Assembly: GCA_019633425.1 (NCBI GenBank) | Contig: WSUB01000094.1 | Coordinates: 101,711 to 165,710 of the forward strand | Reading direction: 5' to 3' | DNA length: 64,000 bases | DNA from: Tulasnella sp. 424 | Taxonomy: Eukaryota > Basidiomycota > Agaricomycetes > Cantharellales > Tulasnellaceae | Part shown: in pieces, positions 33,999 to 45,605 of the stretch | Layout: the number at the start of each line of letters is the position of its first letter | Numbering within the stretch: position 1 is the stretch's first letter | The notes under the pieces: generated by a model | Databases searched by the model: none | The model's input: the letters and a program-made list of their open reading frames with translations, nothing else | Told to the model about the DNA's origin: nothing | Made by a program: the position numbers and the translations under genes

Positions 33999-36415
33999 TT
34001 AATCAAAGGATATCAACATAGCCTCTTTTTGCTCCTTCTGTTCAAATGCGGGCGAAGAGTACGACGCGTAGGGCACAGGTGCTGTTGTGGGTGCGGCGGG
34101 GAAACTCGGTAGCGGGGCGGAAGACGCGTAGGAGTGCGTAGGAGCAGCTTGTATCGGTTGTTGCACAGGTGGGGGAGGGGCGGTGAAGGATGACGGTGGC
34201 TGAGAAGATCCATAGGCGACAGGAGCTGGTGTTGAACTAGGCTGTGAGGGCGCTTGGTGTAGGTATTGTACTGGAGATGCAGGTGCACGATATCCTTGGG
34301 TTTGCGGTTCCTGATGATACGTGGCCACCGGCGGTGGGGGTGGAGTCTGCAGCTGGCTGGCTGCAGGCTGCTGATATTGTGAATACGAGCGCACTGGACT
34401 AGGAGTCTGCCCAGACGGCACTTGGAACTGCTGAACTGGGGTGGGAGCGGGAGGAGGGGACATTGGAACAGCTGTAGGCGGTGGTGGTACCGACACGGGA
34501 GCGACTTGGAATGTTGATATCATCTGGGGAGGGGCAGACGGTGCCTGGGCGGCGTAGGTTTGGGAGGGAGCGGACCATTGTTGCTGAGGAGCAGCGTACT
34601 GGGTGGGTTGTGTAGGAGCGACGGAGGATTGGGGAGCATACTGCGATGGTGCAGCGGCTTGGTATTGCTGAGAGTACTGCGTCGAATACCCTGCATATCT
34701 TCGTGCAGGATTTGACATCTGTTCCGTCAGGATGCGGTCGTATAGGCGTACGATCTCGGAAAGTTTCTCATGCATATCAGTCAATTTCCCTACGTTAAGA
34801 TCCGTTAGTTTAGCGTGATAATAACCACAGAAAGGGTTAACGCACTTTCTTTGGCTATTGACTCTTCCAAGCTGTCGTCTAGTTTTGGAGTCAAGTCGTT
34901 GGCTCGGTTAAACAGCTCGTTGACACCTGGATATCGAACTAGATCCCGAGTTCCCCTCGCTGAGGCTTCCTGAATAGTCTGGCTGAACGTCATAATTGCG
35001 TCGGCTTCCGACAGACGCAGTTCATTGCCGACTTCTTCTGGCTGTGGGGCCGGTGGGGTCAATCTCAGGTTGAGAATCAACAAGGCGAGAAGCTACGAAC
35101 CTGTGACTCCATCCCGTCCTCAACCGGTGCACTCGGCTGGGGAGCTTGCATGTCCCGCAAGCTTGCTTCGATAGCAGCCCGGAGTTCGGGATCGTCCTCC
35201 TCTTCTTCAGCCGGCCCTTGTGGTCGGGTACTCCTGTCGAATTCCGGAGGTTCAGACGCACCTGGCCACGAAGCCGAGGTTGCCGGAACGTAGCCAGGAC
35301 GAGACGATCCTTGTTGAGACTCTCGGAGAGAAAGCTCAATCGCACGTTGAAGATCCTCGTCGGCTTGCTCTCGCGCAGATTTGGGCTTCGCCGGACGCGG
35401 TTGAGATTGTGAGCGGTGGGTTTTGGTGTCTCCTGAAGACCTGTATAACGTATGCGTCAGAAGCGCGCCAGGGGTTAGTTAGCAGGGTCCACCTACTTTG
35501 GGACGTTCTTCATTTTGAGTTTGATGAAGCACGAATCGCAGACACGGACAGGCTCCGCCACGCCGAAATGAGGTAAGGGGAGGGTTTTGCTGGAGCAGGC
35601 TTGGTCGAAGACTTGACCGCAATTGCGGCAGTGATGCTTTCGGTTCGTGAAAGTGAAAGGCGTCCTACAACGCAGACACACATCCGAGTCGATCCACTCC
35701 GGAGCTGTGGAGGTATCCACCATGACCGAGCTCGCGACCACAGGATCTTTGGGTGGGAAGGTGAAACCTGCGTAGTCAAGGGGGTCAGTTAAGAGTCAAG
35801 TGGAAGGGTTGCAAACTCGACTGGGGGCTGCGCACCTTCCCGTTGTAGGGTCTTGTACACCTCATCGACATAGCTGAGGGAGGACTTGCCCTCGAACGCC
35901 ACAGCCCATATCTGCACAACTTTGAGCATACGGTCTTTCACCTCGCGGTTGAGAGCAGGGAGTTTAAGGATCGAGGTGAGGTTGTCCATGAACTCTCGGG
36001 ATGCAATCTCCACCAAGAAGTGGTCGCCGCCGTTCTTCACACAAGTATCAAGTAGCTATCATATCAGTTCCAAGAAGAGAATGCATGTCAGAGAGGTTTG
36101 GAGGATGGCTTAGAGGTCACGGGGTACACTAACCGAGAGCGTTAGGAGCTGGACATTCGGGTTCTGGTGGTTAAGCCGCTTCTTAATGGACTGCATGGCG
36201 CTCTTCGGAGGGACGGTCTTGCTACGAATCTGATCGCATATTTCGAGGTTTAGAGCAATATCTTCATCCCCAGCGAGTCTGAGCTCAGAGGTTGCTTTCT
36301 CTACAGAAAGCCGCGGTCTCGTCAGCGAAAGGAGTCCAGATTATAATCATTCCACGAATCCCGACTTACCAAGCATCTCGTCGAAGGGAGAGACACCCCA
36401 TAGCCAGCTGGACAT
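33999..36415 (-). CDS. VPS27: Vps27, ESCRT-0 subunit (VHS-FYVE-UIM)
   Basis: Sorts ubiquitinated cargo at endosomes and starts the ESCRT pathway. Exon 1 starts [15 protein letters not shown] and leads into the VHS domain ([52 protein letters not shown]). The FYVE finger follows: [10 protein letters not shown], then RKHHCRNCG and VRVCDSC. That includes WxxD, R(K/R)HHCRxCG and RVC, so it should bind PI3P. Two UIMs are visible, [16 protein letters not shown] and [16 protein letters not shown]. The C-terminus is a long Pro/Gln/Ala-rich tail ending AMLISFD-TAA, resembling the clathrin box LISFD. Several introns. It is divergent from the next gene with 198 bp between the starts. Confidence 0.96.
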
Positions 36416-36613
36416 CGTTCAAAGAGCTGCTGGGGGGATTAGAGGTAGCGAAGTGGTGGTTGGGAGAAGAGTGCGAGGTCCCTTGAACCTGCGGTTGTCG
36501 CAACGATTGGTCTCTCTCCGGTGCTGACTGTTTGTTCCGGGTAAGCGAACAGTGACGCAGCATAACACCGAGCTTCTACCTCCACCACCACACTCTCGTA
36601 GTTTCTCGAAACA

Positions 36614-37668
36614 ATGATCGGTCCTTCGATTCCCGGGCATCTCCTCAAGGGCAAGGCGAAGCAAGTTGAAGATGATGAGAGTAGCGATGAAGATTACGGA
36701 CCAGCTTTGCCGCCGGAATTTCAGAAAAATCCTGAGCCCACGACAGAAAAACGCATCGTTGGCCCTTCTTTCCCAACTGGGCCCCCACCGGCGGATGACA
36801 GCGATGAAGACGACGATGTAGGACCGATGCCGCTGCCAGAAGGATATGTCGCCCCCGAGACTAGTGGTATCCAAGATTTCCTAGAGCAAGAGGAACGGCG
36901 TCGAAAAGCTATCGAGGTGAGGGCGGTTGGTCTCATCAGAAAGGGGAATGTTGCTGAGAAGCGCTTTTTATTACAAGGAAGATGGCAAACCGAAAGCGAT
37001 AAAGCGAGACGAATGGATGTTAGCCCCCCCTGAAAGCACTGGGGTTCTTGGCTGTACGTGAATTCTACCTACTCATTGACGCTAGTCCCTGCTAAACCTC
37101 CATAACCGGAATTCTAGCCCTTGACCCAACGAAGCTCAAATCCCGACAGTTCCAACGCAGCTCCGAACCAAAGGTCACCGATCGAACACTCTGGACGGAA
37201 ACACCAGCAGAGCGTCAGCAAAGATTGGCCGATGAGGTCTCCGGTAAACGCAAACGAGCCGAGGTGGGTGCAAGTGGGTCTGCAGCACCGGAACCTAGCG
37301 AAGAGGACCGAAAGCGAAGGCGGAAGGATGATGAAATTCGCTCAAAGATTCAGGAACACAACGTAAGTTAGCGCTTACGACGATGTGGCCCCGCGTCCCT
37401 TAAGTTGCATCCTGTTGACTCTTCCATTCTGCCATAAACTCAGAGATCGAAACGTGGAGAGTCGCTATTAGATCTGCATTCCAAGACCCAGAGCAGCTCT
37501 AAGAAGAAATCCGACAAGGACGAGGCACCTCCGGCAATCTGAGATCGAGACAGGGATATGGGGCTTAAAGGCAGACTTATGGACGAAAGGTCTCGATCCA
37601 AACTGATCCAAGACGCTAAGGATTTGGGAAGTAGATTTGGGGCTAGTAAAGGCGGAAGCTATCTGTGA
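36614..37668 (+). CDS. GPALPP/DUF3752 protein with in-frame stop in the conserved tail
   Basis: Starts MIGPSIPGHLLKG. It carries repeated GPxLPP-like motifs (IGPSIPGHL, YGPALPPEF, VGPSFPTGP, VGPMPLPEGY) in an acidic N-terminus. Further exons give KPKAIKRDEWMLAPPES, then SLDPTKLKSRQFQR and WTETPAERQQRLADE. The last exon (RSKRGESLLDLHSKTQ) meets TGA at 37540-37542 in KDEAPPAI-stop. The same frame then continues for 41 codons with the conserved end DRDRDMGLKGRLMDERSR and LGSRFGASKGGSYL, to a TGA at 37666-37668. Relatives have Trp at the stop position. The cellular role of the family is poorly known. Either a nonsense allele, a sequence error or readthrough explains this. Confidence 0.85.
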
Positions 37669-37956
37669 GGCGGTTGGTATCACCAGAGAGGTTCCAACAC
37701 TTGGTTCTCGGTTGTATTGTAGTGCACAAATAGGAGAAACACGAGCAGATTCGGGACCTCTTGGAACATGGATATGGACCGCGTACGCAAAGTGATCATG
37801 AGCCGACCAACAATCGATGTGCAAGAGACAAACGGTCAAACCAGTGCACCCCTGGAGCCCCGTCAACGCAGTGAACGATCCTTTGATTGAATCAAACTGG
37901 GTGGTTATATATACCACGATGCTGAAATAACAATAGCTGTCATTTCACGTGGTGTC

Positions 37957-38107
37957 CGCATTGTTGAACCCTTCGTACTAGACCGGTGGATTTTGGTTGG
38001 GCTCTGATGGGAGCCCGGTTTCGAAGGAGAAGCTTCACGTCGACGACGAAGATGCTAGTAGGAGGCAGTTGGTAGAGCATTATGCAAAGGAGGTTGCTGT
38101 TCAATGA
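37957..38107 (+). pseudogene. SDR last-exon fragment
   Basis: Matches the end of the SDR-A gene: ALLN, then TGGFWLGSDGSPVSKEKLHV and LVEHYAKEVAVQ-TGA. The Lys codon before TGGFW is TAG (37979-37981) and no upstream exons are present. A similar A/T-rich flank (tttgattg.atcaaact, then catttcacgt) occurs on both sides, suggesting a small rearrangement. It is a dead relic of the array. Confidence 0.85.
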
Positions 38108-38316
38108 GTGTATGAGGTCGTCTTGTTGCACGACCCTTTGATTGGATCAAACTATATACCATTATTCATAGCTACCATTTCACGTTGCAGTAGAGGGGAT
38201 AAACAGGGGCAACCGCGAGAAGTGGCTGGATTTTGAGACTCCCCGGTCACGCGTTATTCGTCAGCGACAGGACATCTCTCGGGCAATCCCCGAGTCGGTT
38301 TAAAACGTGTACCGCG

Positions 38317-38324
38317 TATAAATA
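38317..38324 (+). promoter_or_regulatory. TATA box of SDR-A
   Basis: TATAAATA 47 bp before the start codon. Similar boxes precede SDR-D, E and F and both FAD genes. Confidence 0.6.
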
Positions 38325-38370
38325 TTCGAGGTTCAAGCAACTCACATTGTCTTGGTTCTCTAATTCTAAC

Positions 38371-39498
38371 ATGTCCTCGCTATCAGTTGCCAAAGCGTCG
38401 AACGCAGCGTACACCTCGACCTACCGCCCAACCGCACTTTTCGTGGGCGGTACCTCAGGATGCGGTCAAGGAACCGCAGAAGCATTTGCCAGGGCCACCC
38501 AAGGTGAGCTCCTCGTTCTCGCTCTCCATTTATCAGGCTTGACATCAATGCATGGCGTTTTTATCCACCTCAAGGCCGCGCTCACATCCTCATCTGCGGT
38601 CGTAACCGCGAAGCAGCCGAGAAAATCATTGCCGGATTCCCAAAACATGCAGAATCAAAATACGAGTTTGTTGAATGCGACGCTACGTTGATGAAGAATG
38701 TGGTCAAAGCTTCCGAGGAGGTCAAGAGAAAGATAAACGAAGCTGATGGGAAGGCTAAATTGAACTACCTTGTTTTGAGCCAAGGAGTCATGACGATGAA
38801 CCCATTCGATCCGACGAGTGAAGGGATTGATAGGAGATTGGCTTTGCATTTCTATAGCAGGTGGAAGGTTCGTTCACTTCTCTATTTTTTAGAACCAGCT
38901 TTGGGACGCTAACGATTTCTGTAGTTTGTGGACGAGCTCCTCCCCTTGTTAGAGAAGGCATCAAGCGATGGCGAAGAGGCTCGCGTCATGTCTATCCTGG
39001 CACCCGGAGTGTCGGGACCTATCGACACTTCTGACCTTGGGCTGAAAAAGGACTATTCGTCCAAAAGGGCGAGAAGTGAGGGTACGGCATATAATGACAA
39101 CTTTGTTGCTGTAAGTTCCCGCTCCGTATTACCCGCAAGTCGCCCGTCGATATGTATACCCGACACTGACCGCCATTTCCAACCAGGAATACGCCACTCG
39201 ATATCCGAACATGTCCTTCATCCACATCTTCCCCGGTTTCGTCAACACGCCCCTGTTCAACAATCTCCCTTGGTGCTTGCGGTTCGTCTTTACCGCCGCA
39301 GGCTCCCTCGCGGCTCGTTCCATCCAGGACTGCGGCGAGTACATGACGTTTGCATTGTTGAACTCGGCGTACAAGACCGGTGGATTTTGGTTGAGCTCTG
39401 ATGCGAGTCCGATTCCGAAGGAGAAGCTTCATGTTGACGACAAAGATGCTAGGAAGCAGTTGGTAGAGCATTATGGGAAGGAGGTTGCCGTTCAATGA
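38371..39498 (+). CDS. SDR-like NAD(P)-binding protein, copy A
   Basis: Four exons with introns in the same places as copies B-F. It starts MSSLSVAKASNAAYTSTYRP. A Gly-rich dinucleotide loop GGTSGCGQG lies at residues 26-34, followed by HILICGRNREAAEKI (beta2) and YEFVECDAT. LNYLVLSQGVMTM sits where classical SDRs have NNAG. VMSILAPG precedes the conserved YNDNFV. At the catalytic YxxxK site the array proteins have Y-N-D-N-F, so the usual Lys is missing. It ends KEVAVQ-TGA. A TATAAATA box at 38317-38324 lies 47 bp before the ATG. The reaction is unknown. Relatives occur as families in agaricomycetes, where they are annotated only as NAD(P)-binding proteins. Confidence 0.88.
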
Positions 39499-42366
39499 GA
39501 GAATGCCTCCTGATTGTAACCAATCGTTGTTGTCCTTCCCACTTCTTCTGGTAGTTACTGATCGTAAGCGGGATATCTGGGGTACAGCACGTCTCAGGGA
39601 AGTCTGCTCGTGCGTAATAAAATTTAGATTACTAGTACCACCGCTCTACCCGTGAGCTGGCGCAACTACTAGGCCCTGCGTGCTTGAATGGCTAGGATCG
39701 CTTACATATATGGGTACGGCCACGCCTTCGCGCGGGGATCCCAGAACCAGTTCTTTACACCGCGAAGAAGTCGTTATTTTCGCCGTCGAAATCCTTTCAA
39801 AAATGCTGCAGATTTCTGTAATTTTCGATGAATTTTGGCCGCGAAACCGATGGAGACCTTTTCATGTGAATGAGCCGATTGCTTTTGTCGAATTCGTCGG
39901 TTTTGTTGAGGACATGGAGAAGAGCGACCTTCCATCATTTTACCTTGGGAAGCGAACGGAACCGTTCGAGAGTTTCTGGCGTCCCGAGTCAGGCGAGTGG
40001 GACATTCCCGAACGTTTACCTTAGTGTGTCGTGCGTACCATGACTGTTGAGTGATATGAACGAACCATCGGCTTAGATAGAAGATGTAGCCAATAGCGTG
40101 GAGTACCTACATACGAGGTAACCTCTGATCTGCCACAGCGAGTCCGTCAAGCCGCCGTTTGAGATGTCGTGCACCCATCGACTGGAGTTACAATTGGACA
40201 TCCTAGTCAGCTCTTCGTACCATGCAGCTTTCACGGATTTTAGATCGGCTCGGGCTAAAGGAGACGTCAACCCAAAGACAGAGGACGGTGGCTCGGAACC
40301 ACCGCGCCTGGAAACCATTGACGACATTGTCCGAGGATTAATTTCTCCAAAACCCAAATTTAACCAGTCCACCTTGGAGCTCACTCCAAAGGGGCCAGGG
40401 TCTTCGCTGCAGTGAACAGCCCCTGAAGTGCTGAACAACGGGGTGCAAGATCTACCGAGCGATGTTTGGGCTCTCAGCTGGATATGCCCGGATGTAAAAT
40501 ACCCTATGAGCCAGAGGATATCCACCACTTTTTACTCACATTTACGACTATACTTTTGATGTTCACCGGTAAAAAAACCATTCGAAGAACTCAGTGCCAC
40601 GGGACCAATTCTATCGACGATTTTAAAAATGAAGAGGCGAAGCGTCGGAATTTTAGGTCGCCCCCCGCAGGCCACGCTACGTCCCCTCGCCCGTTTTTGA
40701 AAGCCAAAATTTCTACCCAGAGCCTTCAAGAAATTTACAATCCTCGCCTCATTTTTTGTTCAGTAGTTGTACGGACGAGGATTGAACAAAGACTGATCGT
40801 CCTCGCACACTATTCGTCCGGAACCACCTTTGACTCGACACGTGGCTCCCTTTCTTTCAGTCCTCGCTTCGAGCACAGATTGGACTAGGCTGCTAACATT
40901 TCTAGACCATCCTGGCCCGAGATTCCTGCCTTCAAAAACGCTTGGTTTCACGTTTTGCCATACGCGGCAAACCACTCATGCCCATTGCTTAGAGGTAGTA
41001 TATAGCATTAGGTCGAGAGCCCTTTATTGAATTATTTGAAGTTGGGGTTCGCGTTCCAGGCATAGACTGATCGTGCGCCGCGCGGAGCTTGTCCTTGGAC
41101 TCTCGGCATACTGTACCCGAATGCGGCGTTGGGATTTTTCTATGATATTCCATCCATATCGGCAATGACCGCTTGCTAGATGCGGTTATGGGTAGACCGG
41201 GGCCAATATTTATGGAAAGAAGGACGATACTTCACAAAAGGCTGACAAACGGGGGGAGGGAGAAAAGTCAAAAGGGCGACACATAATACAGATGACAGAG
41301 ACGGATCACGCGCGCGCGGAGGCCATGCATGGGCGCCTAATAGCAAAACTAATTACTGGTTGGAAGACCCATCACCCTACCATACCGGGTTCTGGGAAAA
41401 AGTAGGTTTAGCAGCTTAGGAGCTAGTCAAGATAGGATTTGAGGTTTATTTATTCTGCATATGTCAAAGCTGGTGAAATCGTGGCATGCAGGGAGGTCCT
41501 CGGTTTGGCTGAGAAAGAGCTTCATAGCTGGACCCTTTCGTCGCTGACAGTTGTCCAAATGTTGCCTGAACCTAAGCACAACTCTTGGACAACGCGCCGC
41601 AGATTCCCGTCGAACTTTATGTAATTATCGGTCAACAATTGCAACACCCTCGAATTAATGGATCAGCGACCCTCTCTCTCCCGAAGGACTCATTACAAGA
41701 GCTCTTCATCACGGCAGGTCTGGACGGTGCCATTTACTGAGCCAAGTGTTTCTGGCTCGGAATACATCCCATCCAGGGAAGTCAAAGGGTAGTCCAAGCT
41801 CATCTTTGGAAACCTGCCGAATCGTACTTCGGTTGAACACCAAGGCTCGCAGAGACCTCGCACAAGTCATGGAGTCTTTGGGAGGGGGACACCAGTCAGA
41901 GAACGAGTTCCGGCTCCCTATCCAGAGAGCCGGGCTAACGGGGGAGATTATTTCAAGAATACCGTTGGTAAATCCACCTAAACTCAGATTTGACTCCATA
42001 TTGTAGGTTTCAGATTTTAGACGTCCCCCGCCTTGTCATATTGTTATTAGCTATCCCGGCTCAAACTATTCTTACTAAGTTTCTCTAACTGCTTACTTGT
42101 AATCTGTCGTCATTTGGCCTCTGCTGAATTATATCCTCCGTCAGGCTTGCGCTGTCTTGTCGCCCTGCAGTCTTACGAGAGACTCGGTTTCGACCGTTCG
42201 GATAGATGTGCAGTACGAGCAGTAGTCTCTCAACACACGCATGTCAGTCATACATATATGAATTTACAAAGGTTAACAACGGGTGGTCGGCTTCGAAGAC
42301 ATAAAAGCTATGCTAATAAATCTCGTTTCATCGAGCGTCATCCAGCTAACCCTCTTAGTCCTCCTT
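39499..42366. other. Intergenic region without a recognised gene
   Basis: About 2.9 kb. Short frames exist (+ 39680-40024, - 40073-40528, + 41746-42006) but none shows a known domain or a convincing splice partner. A frame near 41610 has IPVELYVIIGQQL, faintly like an F-box start, but it stops soon after. Confidence 0.45.
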
Positions 42367-42789
42367 TTACGTGCAGACTTGAGTCGACTGATAGATGCTG
42401 TAAGCCCTCGGTCCACCACACTTGCATGACCCATCAGCGCACTGCTGAACGGTCTTGCTTGATCCGTAGCATACGGAGTAGCACGACCCCGCGGCACTAA
42501 CTGGTGCGGCGCCTGCGCCAAGAGCGTTTGAGCACGAACAAAAGTTCCCGTTGGTAACAGCGGCGTATGTGTATGGTCCATGAGTCGTGCAATAAGAAGT
42601 GCACCAACTACCGGAGGAGCCACCGCCGACGGTGACGGCACCAACAGAGGTTCCTCCGCTGACACCGGTGTACGAGCATTCGAGGTAGGACCAAGATGTG
42701 TAGCAGTCTCGTTTGTCGATGTCTGAGGCAGGGGCGGCGGAGGCGGCGGTAATGGCGGAGAGGATGATGGCGGCGAGAGTGAATTTCAT
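42367..42789 (-). CDS. Small secreted cysteine-rich protein with WSC-like domain
   Basis: One exon, 140 residues. The signal peptide is MKFTLAAIILSAITAASA, and a Lys-Arg (IDKR) just after it could be a Kex2 site. The mature part has about 12 Cys. Its layout matches a WSC carbohydrate-binding domain: YTYAAVTNGNFCSCSN, then AAGSCYSVCYGSS, then CGGPRAYSIYQ. WSC domains bind cell-wall glucans, and stand-alone secreted versions are common in basidiomycetes. Extracellular location is inferred. The gene lies inside the accessory block between SDR-A and SDR-B, without related neighbours. It ends STQVCT-TAA. Confidence 0.82.
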   Translation of the reverse strand: MKFTLAAIILSAITAASAAPASDIDKRDCYTSWSYLECSYTGVSGGTSVGAVTVGGGSSGSWCTSYCTTHGPYTYAAVTNGNFCSCSNALGAGAAPVSAAGSCYSVCYGSSKTVQQCADGSCKCGGPRAYSIYQSTQVCT

Positions 42790-43809
42790 GGTGGATGGAT
42801 TGCGTGAAGAGTCTTTGGGTTTTGGTTTCGAGCTCGGAGGAGTGAGAGGGGGACTTTTGAACGTTACAGGGGGTACAACCTGGCGGCTTGGATTCCTTCG
42901 ACGTACGCAACTTTATACAGATATTGAAGCCTGCATCCTTTCTGTACGCCTTTGAACACCTCGACCCTCAAATATGGGTCTGCACGTTCATTGAAAATCC
43001 TTCTTTAGGTACCTTGTTATCATGAGATTTCCCACAGTGGCCGAGCGTTCTCCGACGTCGATCCGTACCTGACCAGCAGAATTGTATTCCAGGCATGCAA
43101 AAGAAGCTACGTGTTTCGTTATTCGGAGAATAATTTTGAAGTCACGAGTTCGAGAAGACAGCCGAGAGACAACCGAGTCGAAGCCAAGAAACGAGGCACC
43201 CAGAGGGGGGACTTGATAGATCCAATATCGCTTGCTCGTCGAATGTTTGGCTTGGCAAATCAGAAGAAGTTAAAGAGCAACGTAAGACACACGACCCTGC
43301 ATCTTTTAAAGGGAGAACAGGGGTCGAAGAACAAATGTGGTAAGCCGCCGGTCCCAGTCAGAGGGTTTGCTCCCGAGGACATCGGACTTGCTGAGTTATT
43401 GAGGTGACACGACAATGGGCTGCAATAGATAGAATGCAAATCTGATGAAATTCTGATCCTTCGAATACATCGACGATATGATAACTGTGGTCACCTGGGC
43501 GGGGGTCGGGAGAAATGTCGATAGATGTCTCCCAGACATGGACATGCACGTCACAGTAACCACACCAAACGTGAATACCAGAGCCAGAAATCATCTATAG
43601 CCCAACGAGATCCCATGGCTATCTCGATATCAGACCCTGAAAGCCTATGGCTATTTGCTCTAACCTCGATACCGGCCTGGTTGGTCACCGCCTTGACTGG
43701 AAGGCACTAGCACTCTGTTTGGAGAGGAAGTCGTCATAGAAAATTTATGTGCTGTACGATGGATTAACTCCTAGGGTATTGATTAAACCGAAACATGTAG
43801 TCTGAGAAC
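42790..43809. other. Intergenic region
   Basis: Includes the promoter of the WSC-type gene. A plus-strand frame at 43111-43407 is rich in Lys/Arg and has no known motif, so I do not call it a gene. Confidence 0.45.
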
Positions 43810-44902
43810 TTGGATGCAGAACTAAAACCCGTGGGGAGGATGTCAGCCGAAGCCTCAATAATGCGATTTCTCTCAACGGGGAGCATTATAAACGATGCTA
43901 GAAACCGTTCTGTACCATTGCTCGATGTTCTTGACGACCCAGTTGTCCCTGACGGGGTCATATTGGTCATGCCGCTCCTTCGCCCAATCGCCTCACCCCT
44001 CCCAACAAAGGTGTACGGTTGCTTGGAGCTAGTTGAGCAAAAGCTTAAGGTAAGAAAGTGGCAATACTCGGCTGGGTCGATGACCTTTTCTGATTAACGG
44101 TTTGGGAAGGGTCTATCATTTCTTCATCAACATTCAAATCGCTCACAGGAACGATATGAGTAACTCCAGGGTGCAAACCTATTACTGACTCCCCATAATA
44201 TAATATGGACTGTGATATTTCAAATATTATGATGGAAGGGCGGGCTCTTCTGCCGAAAGGATGGCATCCAGAGGAGCCCCTTAGGGCTCGGGATCTCCAA
44301 ACGTCACTTCACATTCCGGACCTGCGAGACGTTAAAAATCAGCGATACTACTCTATCGACTTTGGTATTTCAACAGCCCAGCAGAGTCTAACATTGGGGT
44401 TAGATGGGCGAGAGCGAGTTCCAGAGCTCTCTTCGACAGTCCCGTACGATCCCTATGAATTAGATGTGTACGCCCTTGGTAAAACATAGCAGTATCTATT
44501 TAAAAAGGTGATTATAGCGAGAATTTCATATTATTGTGACACTCATCGCCAGTCCAGTTATACAGCGACACTGTTTTCCTTCATGCACTCGTGGACTCCA
44601 TGACCCACCAAGAGCCTTCGGAACGTCCAACGGCGGAGGACTCCTATCTGAAGGTAAGGAAGATACAGATGGAACTTTCTCTCTTGGGTGCTGTCCAGGA
44701 GGGTGCATCTACGCTCATCAAACGAGTCGTTCATCGGAAGAACTTGGAGAGACTTCAGTGCCCGCATCCTGGAGCTGTGGTGGCGATGTCCAGGTCAGAA
44801 GAGTGTTCCGGTCCCAAGTTAACTACTGTATTATCTATGCACTCAGAATGTCACGATTACCTTGTATGCGTTGAGTCTGGGTGTGGCACAGGTTCTGTGT
44901 AA
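43810..44902 (+). pseudogene. Fungal protein-kinase-like gene, truncated and probably decayed
   Basis: Pieces of an agaricomycete kinase family are in order. EASIMRFLST resembles the alpha-C region and VILVMPLLRPI the hinge, followed by LSFLHQH. MDCDISNIMMEGRALLPKGW stands in place of the HRD catalytic loop, and YYSIDFGIS holds the DFG motif. VPYDPYELDVYAL follows and then, after an intron (phase fits at CTT-G/TC), LHALVDSMTHQEPSERPTAE. The Gly-loop lobe is absent. Between LHQH and MDCD the frame breaks, and no AG acceptor directly precedes the ATGGACTGT exon. A working kinase is unlikely. It could instead be a badly resolved gene. Confidence 0.6.
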
Positions 44903-45605
44903 CAAGATGAGGTGGTCTCGTTGCACGTACGTCGAGATTGAACTAGCGTTATGTATATACCCAACGATGCACTATCCCGTGACTCTGGTGAGCTAAGCTT
45001 CACCGGACGGCAGCATATTCGACCCTAAAACTAACGCGGCAGCTGTCTTGTTTTGTCCCTGGCTGTCGGCGAAGCTCAATGTCGTGCCGTTTTTCCATCC
45101 ACCTCAAGGCCGCGCCCACAAACATTCTAAACTAACCACTCGGTTAGTTGCGATGGCATTTCAAATAAGAGTGGAGGAGATGGGTGGTGCTAAGGTGCTA
45201 AGGGCTTCCAGGTTGTTATATTACATACTCGGAACGATTTCTCTCCAGCGTCCGGCTAATCTTCAGGGGCCACCTGTATTCAGGGTCCCTACCCATTTCA
45301 TTTCTCATGATAGCGGCTCGAGGTGCAGTGTCTTTTAATCGGCAGACGTGTCAGATTTGTCGGTTTGCATCGCTGTCTCAACCTATTGCGACTCACGCCG
45401 CGTGCCCAGGAATCCCCCCAATGCCTCAGGAACCCCTCCTTCGAGCCGGCAACACGAATTGCTTGACCCAAGTTGCACCAATGAACCATGAAACTAGCAT
45501 CGTATTGGTCTGGAGGAAGATAAACTGATTAATATCATTGCCCGATCTTTAGGCATCCTCAACCCAACTCACCTCCGTCACTTCCCAGCAACATAGCTGT
45601 TAGGT
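44903..45605. other. Intergenic region with an SDR intron/exon shred
   Basis: At about 45050-45122, gtgccgtttttccatccacctcaaggccgcgcccac (read as two overlapping short matches) resembles the intron-1/exon-2 junction of SDR-C. Nothing else is recognisable. Confidence 0.5.

Noticed and set aside
41600..41730. Possible F-box start (IPVELYVIIGQQL)
   Set aside because: Too short and ends in a stop without a continuation I can join.
43111..43407. 98-codon basic plus-strand frame
   Set aside because: No motif or homology I recognise; likely chance.
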